DNA of 64,000 nt, from assembly GCA_933228675.1 (NCBI GenBank), contig OW121740.1:157097828-157161827 (forward strand). Direction: 5' to 3'. Both the position numbers and the translations under genes were made by a program. This document shows positions 10,641 to 20,972 of the stretch, piece after piece (positions within the stretch are counted from its first letter, which is position 1; each line of letters begins with the position of its first letter). The notes below the pieces were generated by a model. It was given only the letters and a program-made list of their open reading frames with translations. It was not told the DNA's origin and made no database searches. This DNA is from Stomorhina lunata. Its lineage: Eukaryota > Arthropoda > Insecta > Diptera > Rhiniidae.

Positions 10641-11691
10641 ATGAAATTTCTACTGCTAATAAATCTTATTTGTGGTCTTATTATTGCTAATAAGGCGGGA
10701 GTATCTAGAGGAGTCTTTGAAGATACAAGTGAGTATAAATTTCGATTTAAGTAGTCATGATGTTCATTTCGTTTCATGATACTTCAAACTCAAGCAACTC
10801 GTTATCAGGTTGGCGCCTCCAGAAGGTCTGCAAGACCAGCAAACAGCCTGGCAAAACTTCTGCAACCTTGGGAACTATATTAGATAGCTTGACGATTTAT
10901 ATCAGTAGCTGGCTTTCTTAGTCCTAGCTTTCTTGGTATATGTAACGCTTCTTCATCAATGCGCAGCCATAGATCTTGGTTTAAAATTACATAAGGCACA
11001 GATTAAAAAATGCTTGTAATCTGCTCATTTCTTGACTCGAAATATTCCATGTCTTCAAACCAACCACAGATTTAACATTAGCATTAAATACATAGAGTTT
11101 GGTGATAGTCGAGATATTTTAAGATATCCAGAACATACAGGACGTGCCGACTTTCCAGATTTTAGCCGTTTCATTGCAGCTGTTTTTCTTGGGATGTTGA
11201 TAGTAACGTATCAAACTTATTGTAAATATTGTTTATTTTGGAGAATTCTGTTGGATTGGCTGACAGCAATTTTGAATCATAATCTTATTACAGTTTCATC
11301 TGTTGATCTTTCGAGTAAATCAGATAGCCCTAATCATTCAACTTAACATCCCTGCAACTTAACATCTATTAACATAAATATTGTATAATTTCAGAACACC
11401 CCGAAAAATGTGTTGTTGGCGATGTCATCATGTCGTATGGCGATGAGGCGAAAGATCCCTTCTCAAATTGTGGCCGTATGATATGTGAGAAACATGGAAT
11501 AGTTCAATTTCAAACGTAAGTAAAAATTTATAAGGAAATTTTTAATGTTTCTTAACAATTTTATGTAAATTTCTATCTTTAGATGCGGCAATGTAGAGGC
11601 TCCGGAAGGTTATAAATTGGGCAAACCCATGGAACCATTGGCAAGTTACCCAAATTGCTGTAAATTAGAATTTCTTCCCATTGAAAATTAA
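10641..11691 (+). CDS. Secreted SVWC-domain protein, paralogue 3
   Basis: Three exons: 10641-10728, 11395-11515 and 11583-11691, 105 residues. Splice phases and the lengths of exons 1 and 2 match the other two copies. Intron 1 is 666 bp instead of 62-67 bp, intron 2 is 67 bp. The signal peptide is about residues 1-19 (MKFLLLINLICGLIIANKA). Cysteines follow the paralogue pattern: EKC, NC, IC, TC and SYPNCC. An M-S-Y-G-D-E-A segment replaces M-S-P-G-D/E-E-A. All splice sites and the frame are intact, so the gene looks functional. A DD37E transposon lies about 95 bp after the stop codon and may affect the 3' end. Confidence 0.85.
10729..11394 (+). other. Enlarged first intron of SVWC gene 3
   Basis: About 600 bp longer than the equivalent introns in the paralogues, so DNA was probably gained. 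No terminal repeats or known transposon were recognised. A 104-codon open frame (11032-11346) has no recognisable domain. A short stretch near 10810 (GCGCCTCCAGAAGGT) would read A-P-P-E-G, like a piece of paralogue exon 3, but the resemblance is too short to trust. Confidence 0.5.
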
Positions 11692-11786
11692 GACAAAGAA
11701 TTTTAAAGTGGAAAATTTTGTTAACACAGCAACAATTTCTTGAGATTAAAGTATATTTATGACACTTCCCGCAAAGGGTCTTTATA

Positions 11787-13081
11787 AAGAGTGCTCTAAA
11801 TAAAATTTGTAGTTGGATTTTCTTAAATAAAAATCAAACTTTTTAATATAAAAACTCTACAAAATACGCAAATATAATGACATATTATACAAAATCATTT
11901 AGCATTAAAATGTTTAATTAGTACTCGGGTTTTGCAAAATTATCGACTTTTTTCGGAAACCCTCCCATTAAAGATTTTACAGTTGCTTCTGATATCTTTT
12001 TGGAGCATGTGTTCCACCTGCGCTTAAAATCGGACATGTTCTTGGAAATCTTTCCTGTGTTCTTCAATTCCTTTTTTACCAGAGCCCAATACCTTTCCAC
12101 AGGCCGAAGTTCTGGACAGTTGGGTGGATTTGCCTATCGTGGTACAAAAATGACATTATTCTTTGAGTACCACTCAAGTGCCTTTTTTCCATAATGGCAT
12201 GATGCCAAATCGTGCCAAGAAAATGTAGTCACTCTGTGCTCTCTTAAAAAGGGTAACAACCGTTTTTGTAGGCACTCCTTTATATAAATTTCTGTGTTTA
12301 TTGTGCCAGATGCCACAAATACTTTACTTCTTTTGCCACAACTGCAAATAGCTTGCCACACGAGAAACTTCTTAGGGAATTTTGTTTGTTTTCTTGTGCG
12401 AAACTCTTGCCGAACATTGCCCCGTTTATCAGCAACATAAAAATCTTGACCAGGAAGTTGAGAAAAGTCTGCCAGTACGTATGTTTCATCATCCATCACA
12501 CAACAGGTGTATTTTTTTATAAAATCAGACTTCAATTTTTTCGCTCGTTTTTTTGCTTCTAAGTTCTTTATAGCATTGCGATCTGGAACCTTTTGGACTT
12601 TGTATGTCTTCAATCCAGCATAAGCTTTGACTCTATGTGCAAAATTCGTAGAACATTTCACCGTACGAGCTGCTTTTCTTAAAGAAGTGTTAGGCGCTCT
12701 TCGAAAGAGTCGCTCGACTTCTTTTGCCTTACCAATATCTGTAGGACCTTTTTTCCTCCCTGATCCAGGTTTTCTTTCAATGCTCGGGTTTTCCTTATAC
12801 CGTCTGATGGCATTAGAAACCGTTCGAGGGTCAACTTTCAAATTTTTATTTATTTTTTTAAAAGTCCATGACGGATTTTTTTGAAAAGTTTTAATTATAT
12901 TTTCACGAACATTTTTGTCGCAGTCCATTTTGATTGAAATAACTATTGAAAATGAATAATTTCTAAAATAATAGTATCTGACATATCTATAGAAACTAAC
13001 TTGATCAAAAAATAAATTATTTCTTGCACTGGATAAATTTTGTCTAAAATAGTAAATGCATATTTTTTTTAGAACACTCTT
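11787..13081 (-). mobile_element. DD37E Tc1/mariner element, copy A1
   Basis: A 1295-bp element flanked by TA (11785-11786 and 13082-13083). Terminal inverted repeats begin AAGAGTG(C/T)TCTAAA. It lies in an R1 repeat fragment: joining the flanks restores a GGGTCTTTATATGGGAACTA stretch like R1 near 34520. It is the best-preserved of the four copies, with one nonsense codon in the transposase. Confidence 0.92.
11918..12928 (-). pseudogene. DD37E transposase A1, one stop codon
   Basis: The frame runs from ATG at 12928 to TAA at 11918, 336 residues, interrupted only by TAG at 12134-12136 (residue 265, glutamate in the sister copies). Order: N-terminal helix-turn-helix DNA-binding region (about 1-110), then the catalytic domain with MDDETYV (about D147), a second aspartate at 240 and glutamate at 278. 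That leaves 37 residues between the last two, as in the mosquito ITmD37E family. Here the WPD motif reads WHD. The stop removes the catalytic glutamate, so it should be inactive. Confidence 0.9.
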
Positions 13082-13620
13082 TATGGGAACTAGGGTCAAG
13101 TATAGACCGATTTTATATTTCTAGATTTGTAAGCATTTTTGTTTATTAGTTTAAGTTATTTAATTTTTTATTTGTAAAAACAACAAGACTATCTGACGCT
13201 GATTCATCTGTAATAAATCGATACCTACCGGCATAGTTAAATTTTCTTTCGAATTAAAAAGACATTTGATCGATAATCACAAATAAATTTCTAATAATTT
13301 CTAAATAAAAATGAATATGAGAACAGTGTGATATTCTATGACAAGAATATATCCGATAAATAAAGAAAAAATGTTAAAAATTTATGACAACTGATTGTAA
13401 ATTAATCTCTTAACCTTTCGTTTGAGTAGTGACAAGAATTTTCCTAACAATTATTGTTTAAACTAAGTAGATACATTCTTTATATAAAAAAAAGTTATTT
13501 ACTGTATGTTACTGATCGAATCAGGGGCGAATTATTCTAAAAGGTTCAACACAGGATTATGATTCAAGAACAAATCGATAGAGGGCGTTGTTGCAAAGAT
13601 ATGCACTTTTGTATTAATAC

Positions 13621-13745
13621 TTTTCAAGGTGTTTACGAATATGAGTGTAACAACAAAGTTGTTGGCTCAATTATTATATATTGGACTCGTGTTGACAACT
13701 ATAATTAAAAAACATCATTGTGATACTTACCGTTAATAAAAAATA
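13621..13745 (+). repeat. Left arm of a 1.5-kb composite inverted repeat
   Basis: The arm from CTTTTCAAGGTGTTTACGAA to about GTTAATAAAAAAT is inverted at about 14953-15100, with 85-90% identity by eye and perfect stretches such as AACATCATTGTGATACTTAC. Between the arms lie satellite IV and a Tc1-like element, so this may be a foldback-type element later invaded. Confidence 0.7.
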
Positions 13746-13764
13746 ATTAAAACAAAATCCAAAA

Positions 13765-14166
13765 AAAAAAAAATCCCATAGAAAAATTTTTGATAACAAA
13801 AATTCTCTATAGAAACATTTTTTAAACCGAAAATTTTCTATAGAAACATTTTTTAAACCGAAAAAATTTCTATAGAAAAATTTTTTACAGCGAAAAATTT
13901 TCTATAGAAAAATTTTTTAAACCGAAAAATTTTCCATAGAAAAATTTTTTAAACCGAAAAATTTTCTATAGAAAAATTTTTTAAACCGAAAAATTTCCTA
14001 TAGAAAAATTTTTTAAACCGAAAAATTTTCTATAGAAAAATATTTTAAACCGAAAAATTTTCTATAGAAAAATTTTTTAAACCGAAAAATTTTCTATAGA
14101 AAAATTTTTTTAAACCGAAAAATTTTCTATAGAAAATTTTTTTAAACCGAAAAATTTTCTATAGAA
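13765..14166. repeat. Satellite array IV, ~32-bp units
   Basis: About twelve units of 32-33 bp joining TTTTTTAAACCGAAAAA to TTTCTATAGAAAAA. The array ends inside a TTTTCTATAGAA unit, exactly where the Tc1-like inverted repeat starts at 14167. It shares the CTATAG palindrome with arrays I, II and VI. Confidence 0.93.
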
Positions 14167-14947
14167 TTGGGACGGTTTTTTGACTTTAGATTTATTTACA
14201 TATTTTTTTAATTTAATATTTTGCATAGCCTTCATAACGCCTTCTATTCGACGTGTGTTAGTTGTGTTAGTTTAGCGGTGTTTTTGAGGTCATTGTCCAG
14301 TTAAAAAATGACATTTTCCTTCAAGAATCCAAAATTTTCGCAGAGAACGGGAAAATTGGTGGCTAAAGCATTGACCTAGCACCACGCAGTCATCGTTGCA
14401 ACAATATCATTATAGAGTTACTGCCAAGCTTTATAGGTAGTCTTAGGTCCTTTGGTTGTAATTCCTTTCCTGGCTCTTGAGAACGACATTCTCTCACATC
14501 CGACCCAGGACGACTAATTTTTGTCTTATCTGACCAAATAATCTTTGAAAAGTCCTCCAGAGTCCAGGAAGAAAGACATAAGACCAACTCAGAGTCCAGG
14601 AAGCAAGATGCGAGAAAACCTCTTAAGTTTGACGGTGGCACTATAATGGTCTAGGGTTTGCAAAAAGGGTACAAAGTCCTTGACTGGCCACCCCAGTCAC
14701 CCGATATAACCCCATCTCGCACCTCTGTGGCGTTTCTAAGAGAGGTGTTGTCGGAAAACCCTGTAATTTAGATGAACTGAGGGCAGATGTGGTGGAAGCT
14801 TAGAACGGCATTGCTCCAAATGATTGTAAACATTTAGTAGAGAGTATACCGCGTCGTAAGAAGCCTTAATTACTGCGAATAAAGGCTATACAAAATATTT
14901 TATTAAAAATTTATGTAAATAAATCTAAAGTCAAAAAACCGTCCCAA
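14167..14947. mobile_element. Tc1-like element, long TIRs, scrambled interior
   Basis: Terminal inverted repeats of about 64 bp: the first 35 bp (starting TTGGGACGGTTTTTTGACTT) are perfect and the rest nearly so. On the + strand, 14620-14720 reads KFDGGTIMV and then KVLDWPPQSPDITP, typical of Tc1 transposase ends. On the minus strand, 14641-14390 reads IIWSDKTKIS and then PGKELQPKDLR, the middle of a Tc1 transposase. The interior has therefore been partly inverted or built from two copies. Stops and frameshifts make it non-coding. The right end is followed by TA. Confidence 0.75.
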
Positions 14948-14952
14948 TAAAA

Positions 14953-15100
14953 ATTTGTTTTTTTTTATTTTTTATTAACGGTAAGTATCACAATGATGTT
15001 TTTGATTATAGTTGTCAACACGAATCCAATATACAATAATACCAAATATCAGAGAGATTGAGCCAACAACTTTGCTGCTACACTAATATTCGTAAAGAAC
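14953..15100 (-). repeat. Right arm of the composite inverted repeat
   Basis: Reverse complement of 13621-13745, including GTAAGTATCACAATGATGTT and GTTGTCAACACGAATCCAAT. It ends about 35 bp before DD37E copy A2. Confidence 0.7.
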
Positions 15101-15135
15101 TTAAAATCATTGGGACAGTAATTTGAGTTACTGTT

Positions 15136-16397
15136 AAGAGTGTTCTAAAAAAATATGCATTTACTATTTTAGACAAAATTTATCCATAGTGCAAGAAATA
15201 ATTTATTTTTTGATCAAGTTAGTTTCTATAGATATGTCAGATATTATTATTTTAGAAATTATTAATTTTCAATAGTTATTTCAATCAAAATGGACTGCGA
15301 AAAAAAAGTTCATGAAAATATAATTAAAACTTTTCAAAAAAATCCGTCATGGACTTTTAAAAAAATAGCTAAAAATTTGAAAGTTGACCCTCGAACGGTT
15401 TCTAATGCCATCAGACGGTATAAGGAAGACCTGAGCATTGAAAGAAAACCTGGATCAGGGAGGAAAAAAGGTCCTACAGATATTGGTAAGGCAAAAGAAG
15501 TCGAGCGACTCTTTCGAAGAGCGCCTAACTCTTCTTTAAGAAAAGCAGCTCGTACGGTGAAATGTTCTACGAATTTTGCACATAGAGTCAAAGCTTATGC
15601 TGGACTGAAGACATACAAAGTCCAAAAGGTTCCAGATCGCAATGCTATAAAGAACTTAGAAGCAAAAAAACGAGCGAAAAAATTGAAGTCTGATTAAAAA
15701 AAAAAATACACCTGTTGTGTGATGGATGATGAAACATATGTACTGGCAGACTTTTCTCAACTTCCTGGTCAAGATTTTTATGTTGCTGATAAACGGGGCA
15801 ATGTTCGGCAAGAGTTTCGCACAAAAAAACAAACAAAATTCCCTAAGAAGTTTCTCGTGTGGCAAGCTATTTGCAGTTGTGGCAAAAGAAGTAAAGTATT
15901 TGTGGCATCTGGCACAATAAACACAGAAATTTATATAAAGGAGTGCCTACAAAAACGGTTGTTACCCTTTTTAAGAGAGCACAGAGTGACTACATTTTTT
16001 TGGCCCGATTTGGCATCATGCCATTATGGAAAAAAGGCACTTGAGTGGTACTCAAAGAATAATGTCATTTTTGTACCACGAGAGGCAAATCCACCCAACT
16101 GTCCAGAACTTCGGCCTGTGGAAAGGTATTGGGCTCTGGTAAAAAAGGAATTGATTTTAAGCGCAGTTGGAACACATGCTCCAAAAAGGTATCAGAAGCA
16201 ACTGTAAAATCTTTAATGGGAGGGTTTCCGAAAAAAGTCGATAATTTTGCAAAACCCGAGTACTAAGTAAACATTTTAATGCTAAATGATTTTGTATAAT
16301 ATGTCATTATATTTGCGTATTTTGTAGAGTTTTTATATTAAAAGGTTTGATTTTTATTTAAGAAAATCCAACTACAAATTTTATTTAGAGCACTCTT
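15136..16397 (+). mobile_element. DD37E Tc1/mariner element, copy A2
   Basis: 1262 bp from AAGAGTGTTCT to AGCACTCTT. TA follows the right end; on the left the dinucleotide is TT, so one flank has mutated. It is about 98% like the other copies by eye, except for a 34-bp deletion. Confidence 0.9.
15290..16266 (+). pseudogene. DD37E transposase A2, stop and frameshift
   Basis: It starts at the MDCEKK ATG. A TAA at 15695-15697 replaces the F codon of the KSDFIKKY segment without changing the frame. A 34-bp deletion near 16157, between GGAATTGA and TTTTAAGCGC, then shifts the frame after residue about 288 and ends the open frame at 16207. Catalytic D147, D240 and E278 equivalents are all present before the deletion. 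Confidence 0.9.
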
Positions 16398-17306
16398 TAT
16401 ATGAAATTGTTCGTAAACAAAAATATTTATTGGACTAACAAGGTTAGACGGGTCTTACTAGTAATATAGAAAAGTATGCAAACTGAACTAAATAGTTAAG
16501 ATTCTAAAATAAGTAAATTATGCAGAGAATACAAATGTATTCTTAAACTTATTGCCAACATTCAAATATGTTTGCTAATAAACTTCCAGTTTTTTTTTTT
16601 CTTAAAAAAAAAAAAAAATATTTCATAATTTTAACCAATTTCACCACAAATACAATATCGAATATCATGCAAAAAAAAATTGAAAAAAAAAACTTTACAC
16701 ACTAATGAAAACTACAGAGATTTATAATTTTTGTGGCTGATTACAATTGAATGAACATTTGGCTGCCAAGAGGAATAAATGTGCACATATTCATTTCCAA
16801 TGCAAAATGAAGAAAAATGCAAAGCAACGACATATTCCGTACAATGGAGGAGTGGATGTATGGAACTAAGTACAAATGGAAATGGAAGCGTCGAAACAAA
16901 GACAAAGAAGCTCAAAAGACAAAACATATGTAGTTAAGGTAGAAAACAACAGAAGCAAAAATACATAAAATTTTTAACAACAAATAAAGCGACACATTCA
17001 TTCAACCATCTCCATCATTCTATTCCATTCCATCCATCCGTCCGTCCACATCCATAGCATACGAGTACACATTTGTCTTAAATTTTTTGTATTTTTAAAA
17101 GCGGACGGAATTGAAATGGTAGACGTTATTCATTGGTTAAGAAGAAGAAATTAATTTTTATACGAGTGTGAGTTTGAGTATGGAGGTAGTCAAAGAGGAT
17201 TGTCACCATAACTACGTAAGAATAAGTTCATATATGGGAGATTTCATATTAAATAAAAACCAAATTTATTAGCATTGTATCACATTGTAAAAATATCTAA
17301 ACATTC
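16398..17306. other. Intergenic, no gene seen
   Basis: AT-rich with simple-sequence stretches (poly-A/T near 16600, CCATCC-type runs near 17030). No supported gene or named repeat. Confidence 0.45.
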
Positions 17307-17308
17307 TA

Positions 17309-18612
17309 ACGGGTGTTTTTATTGAGGTATAGAACTCTAAGTTGGCATCACTTTTTTAACTGGCGGCCATTTTGTCAGCTGTCAAGTGATTAATATTTAG
17401 TTTGGTTTGCCATTTCATCATGAACAGGTTGACAAAAGAACAACGCTTGCAAATCGTGCAAATTTATTTCGAAAATAATGGTTCAGTTCGCGAAGTTTAC
17501 CGCAAGCTCCGTCCATTTTATGGTCGACATAATCGTCCATCAGAGCAATTAATTCGGTTAACCATGGATCGTTTTCGCACTACGTTTACTCTATGTGATA
17601 ATACGCATCCGCAGCGACGTCGAACAGTGCGCACCGAAGAAACAATTGCCGCTGTAGAGCAAAGTGTTGAAGAGGACCCGAATGAATCGATTCGCCACCG
17701 TGCACAGCAATTGGAGCTTTGTCCATCAACTTTATGGAAGATTTTGCGCAAAGATCTTGGCTTGCGACCTTACAAGATCCAGCTTGTGCAAGAATTAAAG
17801 CCGCGAGACCATGCAATGCGTCGTGATTTTGGTGTATGGGCCGAATATGAGATTGATCTCGATGCTGATTTTCATCGCAAAATTTTGTTCAGTGATGAGG
17901 CTCATTTTTGGTTGAATGGCTACGTCAACAAGCAAAATTGCCGCATTTGGAGTGAAGAGAATCCACATGAGACCCTTGAGACGCTATTACATCCACAAAA
18001 ACTGACTGTTTGGTGTGCTCTATGGGCTGGTGGAGTCATTGGGCCATACTTCTTCCGAAATAATGCTGGAGAGTCAGTTACCATAAATGGAGACCGGTAT
18101 AGAGCCATGATAACCGACCATTTTGTTCCCCAATTGGATGGCATGAATGTGGATGAGTTGTGGTTCCAACAAGACGGCGCTACATGCCACACAGCGCACG
18201 TCACAATTGATTTATTGAAGGAAACATTCGATGAGCGTATAATTTCGCGGAATGGACCTGTCAATTGGCCACCAAGATCGTGCGATTTGACACCACTGGA
18301 TTATTTTGTTTGGGGATATGTGAAGTCGCTCGTCTACGCCAACAAACCAGAAACGTTAGGGGACTTGGAAGCCAACATTCGTGGCGTTATTGCCAACATA
18401 CGGCCCCATATGCTCGAAAAAGTAGTTGAAAATTGGACCTGTAGAATTGGCTTTATTCGAGCCAGCCGCGGCGGCCACATGCCCGAAATCATATTTAAAC
18501 ATTAATGGCATAAAATTATCCTTCCAATAAAGCCAAATTGATGGACATTAAAACGATTTTCTTGTGTTTTATTTCAATTCGAAGTTCTATACCTCTAAAA
18601 AAAAACACCCAT
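17309..18612 (+). mobile_element. Intact DD41D (rosa-like) mariner element
   Basis: 1304 bp, flanked by TA at 17307-17308 and 18613-18614. The imperfect terminal inverted repeats begin A(C/T)GGGTGTTTTT and continue through GAGGTATAGAACT. One uninterrupted transposase frame fills the centre. The shorter relative at 8669-9597 shows that internally deleted copies exist in the same genome. Confidence 0.93.
17420..18505 (+). CDS. Mariner transposase, DD41D type, intact
   Basis: 361 residues from the ATG at 17420 (the frame is open a further six codons upstream but lacks ATG). Residues about 1-110 hold two helix-turn-helix regions that bind the inverted repeats. The catalytic domain shows FSDEAHFWLNG (D159), WFQQDGATCH (D252) and a third aspartate in LTPLDYFVWG (D294). 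That leaves 41 residues between the second and third, the signature of the rosa/DD41D group described from Ceratitis rosa. The protein would cut and paste its own element at TA sites in the nucleus. No stop, frameshift or missing key residue is seen, so it may still be active. Expression and mobility cannot be judged from sequence. Confidence 0.92.
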   Translation: MNRLTKEQRLQIVQIYFENNGSVREVYRKLRPFYGRHNRPSEQLIRLTMDRFRTTFTLCDNTHPQRRRTVRTEETIAAVEQSVEEDPNESIRHRAQQLELCPSTLWKILRKDLGLRPYKIQLVQELKPRDHAMRRDFGVWAEYEIDLDADFHRKILFSDEAHFWLNGYVNKQNCRIWSEENPHETLETLLHPQKLTVWCALWAGGVIGPYFFRNNAGESVTINGDRYRAMITDHFVPQLDGMNVDELWFQQDGATCHTAHVTIDLLKETFDERIISRNGPVNWPPRSCDLTPLDYFVWGYVKSLVYANKPETLGDLEANIRGVIANIRPHMLEKVVENWTCRIGFIRASRGGHMPEIIFKH

Positions 18613-18640
18613 TACTATTACAATCGGGGACCGTAACTGT

Positions 18641-19641
18641 TAGGGTGTTTACTCGAGTTATGTTTGCTCGATTAATCGGAAAAATAAAATCGATTAATCG
18701 CTCGAGTAAAATAAAATGGCTAATTTCAAATAGAGATTTATTTGAGTAATTTTCCACGAGTAATCGAGTTACTCGAGTAAAATTATTTCAATAATTTTGT
18801 AAGTATTTTTTTAAAATAAAATGACTAAAATTTGTCTCAGCGTATTTCTAAACTGTTAACTGTTACAAAACGTTGGCCAAATATAATTTCAGATATAAAT
18901 AACCTAGTCTACCATAGAACTGTTGTGGTGTCCAATGTAATAATCGTTAGTCGTATAATCGTAATTTCTACTATTGTTTATATAAAGGTCCTAATGTAAT
19001 GGTAGCTCCTGTTATAGATTAGTTGAAGGTACCATTGCAATAGTAAAACCTACTATGGTCCAGTTGAAGTCTCCAATGTATTCGTAGATACTACTATAGT
19101 TTAGTTAAAGATCCCTGTGTAATCGTAGGTCCTACTATAGTAACAGTACGTCCTACTATAGTTCAGTTAAAGGACGCAATGTAATCGTAGATCCTACTTT
19201 AGTCCAGTTGTAGATCCCATTGTAAACATAGGTAAAAGATAGTCGTAGAGCCTACTTATCTATTAGATCAAACTCAGGATTTATGAAATCGAAAGATTGC
19301 TTTTTATATATGGAAGTTAATAAATTCACTTAAAATATTTAGGGTGACAAAATGTTAATTTGTTAAAAAAACTATTTTTTTTTTTTAATTGCGAATTGTC
19401 AAACTTTTTTGTTAATAAAACACTATAATTTTATTAAAAAAATTGTTGTATTAAAAATATATACATATGTATATAAAGCTTGCAAAAAAAATCTTACTCG
19501 AGTAATTTTAAGATGAATTTTTTACTCGATTAACTCGAGTAATTTTTAACGATTAATCGATTTTCCGAGTAAATAAAAAACCCCATTTTCAAGTTATTTC
19601 ATTACTTAAACAATTAATAGTCGAGTAAAATGAACACCCTA
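18641..19641. mobile_element. hAT-like element nested in the outer one
   Basis: 1001 bp with ends TAGGGTGTT and AACACCCTA, flanked by a perfect 8-bp duplication GTAACTGT (18633-18640 and 19642-19649). Near both ends it carries TACTCGAGTAA and CGATTAATCGA motifs in inverted arrangement. No transposase is present. Confidence 0.85.
18905..19240. repeat. Minisatellite inside the nested hAT element
   Basis: Imperfect repeats of about 55-60 bp containing CCTACTATAG, TCCAGTTGAAG or a variant, and CCAATGTAATCGTAG. About six units are visible, diverged from one another. Confidence 0.6.
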
Positions 19642-20376
19642 GTAACTGTTATAACCTTTATCGTAAAAGTCAGAAAATAAAAGTTATTTTTTGACTTTCA
19701 TTTTTTCGATAAAAAAAATAACAGTTATTTTTGACTTTTATTTTTTCAAGCAAAAACAAAAGTTATTTTTTAACTTTTATTTTTTCGAGCAAAAATAACA
19801 GTTATTTTTGACTTTTATTATTTCGAGCATGAATAAAAGTTATTTTTTGACTTTTATTTTTTCGAGCAGAAGTTATTTTTGTTTAAATTCATGATAAATT
19901 TATTGAAAATTTTTTTCAAACAAAAATAATTTTTCAGTGAAAATAATTTCCATATGCTCAAAAATAATTGGAGTTGGGTTTCGCAATCATTATTATTGAA
20001 ATTATTGAACTACAAAAATAACTTTTATTTCTGCTCGAAAAAATAAAAGTCAAAAAATAACTTTTATTTCTGCTCGAAAAAATAAAAGTCACAAAATAAC
20101 TTTGATTCATGATCGAACTAATAAAAGTTAAAAATAACTGTTAATTTTGCTCGAAAAAATAAAAGTTTAAAAATAACTTTTATTATTGCTCGAAAAAAAT
20201 AAAAGTTAAAAATAACTGTTATTTTTGTTTTTTTTTTTAATCATCGCATTTTATGAAAATTTGGTCCTAGACTATCAAAATGGTATACTTAGTTTTATTC
20301 CTCGACATTTCCTTGCGGTTGCTTTTATTAATAAAAAATTCAAAAATAACAGTTATTTTCGGTCCCTGATTACAAT

Positions 20377-20780
20377 TCATAAGTTGCCTTAAACTAATCC
20401 AAATACAAAAAGTACGAGGTAATATTCAGCTTTGCCGGATCTCATAAGCTCACTATAAAATTTTATTAATATCATAAAAATTTCTAAAATTACAATTTTG
20501 TTCCCTATATACTTTATTTCTGTAGTCAAATGTTAACCGACTTCACTTAAATTTTAATATTAAGTAAGAAATGAGGAATATTCGTTCCAAATTTTATTGC
20601 CCTATAATGGCTGGGATACAGTATTGGTATTTAAACTGCTTCAGTAAGAAGTTTATATGCAAAATATAGTCAAATGTGAAGCGATTTGGCCGAATTTCAA
20701 TATCAAACTTTTTCAAAAAATGAGCAATATTCTTACCAAATTTTGTTGCCCTAGCTTCTAAAGCCATCCACCATCAATAT
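20377..20780. other. Intergenic, no gene seen
   Basis: AT-rich; two weakly repeated segments about GAGGAATATTCGTTCCAAAT (20574) and AGCAATATTCTTACCAAATT (20722) suggest an old diverged dispersed repeat. Confidence 0.4.
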
Positions 20781-20970
20781 AATGAGTGAAAAACGCTATT
20801 AAATGCCTTAAACGCAACAAGGCCCCGGGCAATGACAATGTCTCAGAGGAGATGCTTTTATGTGATGTTGAAGGATCGGCGCGACTGTGTTGTAAAATAT
20901 GGGAAAAAAAGAAGCCAAAATATAAATATGTAATATTATAAGGATCCAGGATATCTCCTTTTTGAGCCAA
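20781..20970 (+). pseudogene. Non-LTR retrotransposon RT fragment
   Basis: In one frame this reads AIKCLKRNKAPGNDNVSEE and then CCKIWE, the N-terminal reverse transcriptase segment typical of RTE-like and related LINEs (KAPG.D.I..E). The right side is cut by DD37E copy A3 at 20973. Confidence 0.65.
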
Positions 20971-20972
20971 TA

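Larger units (their letters stand above)
18625..20368. mobile_element. hAT-like foldback element (outer)
   Basis: Ends CGGGGACCG and CGGTCCCTG, flanked by a perfect 8-bp duplication ATTACAAT (18617-18624 and 20369-20376), as expected for hAT. Subterminal parts (19660-19900 and 20030-20240) are inverted arrays of AAAAGTTATTTTTGACTTTT and TTTTTTCGAGCAAAAATAAC type. No transposase is present. A second element (18641-19641) has inserted near its left end. Confidence 0.8.

Noticed and set aside
10810..10850. Possible fourth SVWC exon 3 fragment (A-P-P-E-G)
   Set aside because: Only five residues match, no cysteines follow; probably chance.
11032..11346. 104-codon open frame inside SVWC gene 3 intron
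   Set aside because: No recognisable domain or codon signal; it lies within an intron defined by matching splice phases.
12134..13099. Upstream extension of transposase A1 beyond 12928
   Set aside because: The extra N-terminal residues fall in the terminal repeat; the sister copies all begin at the MDCEK ATG.
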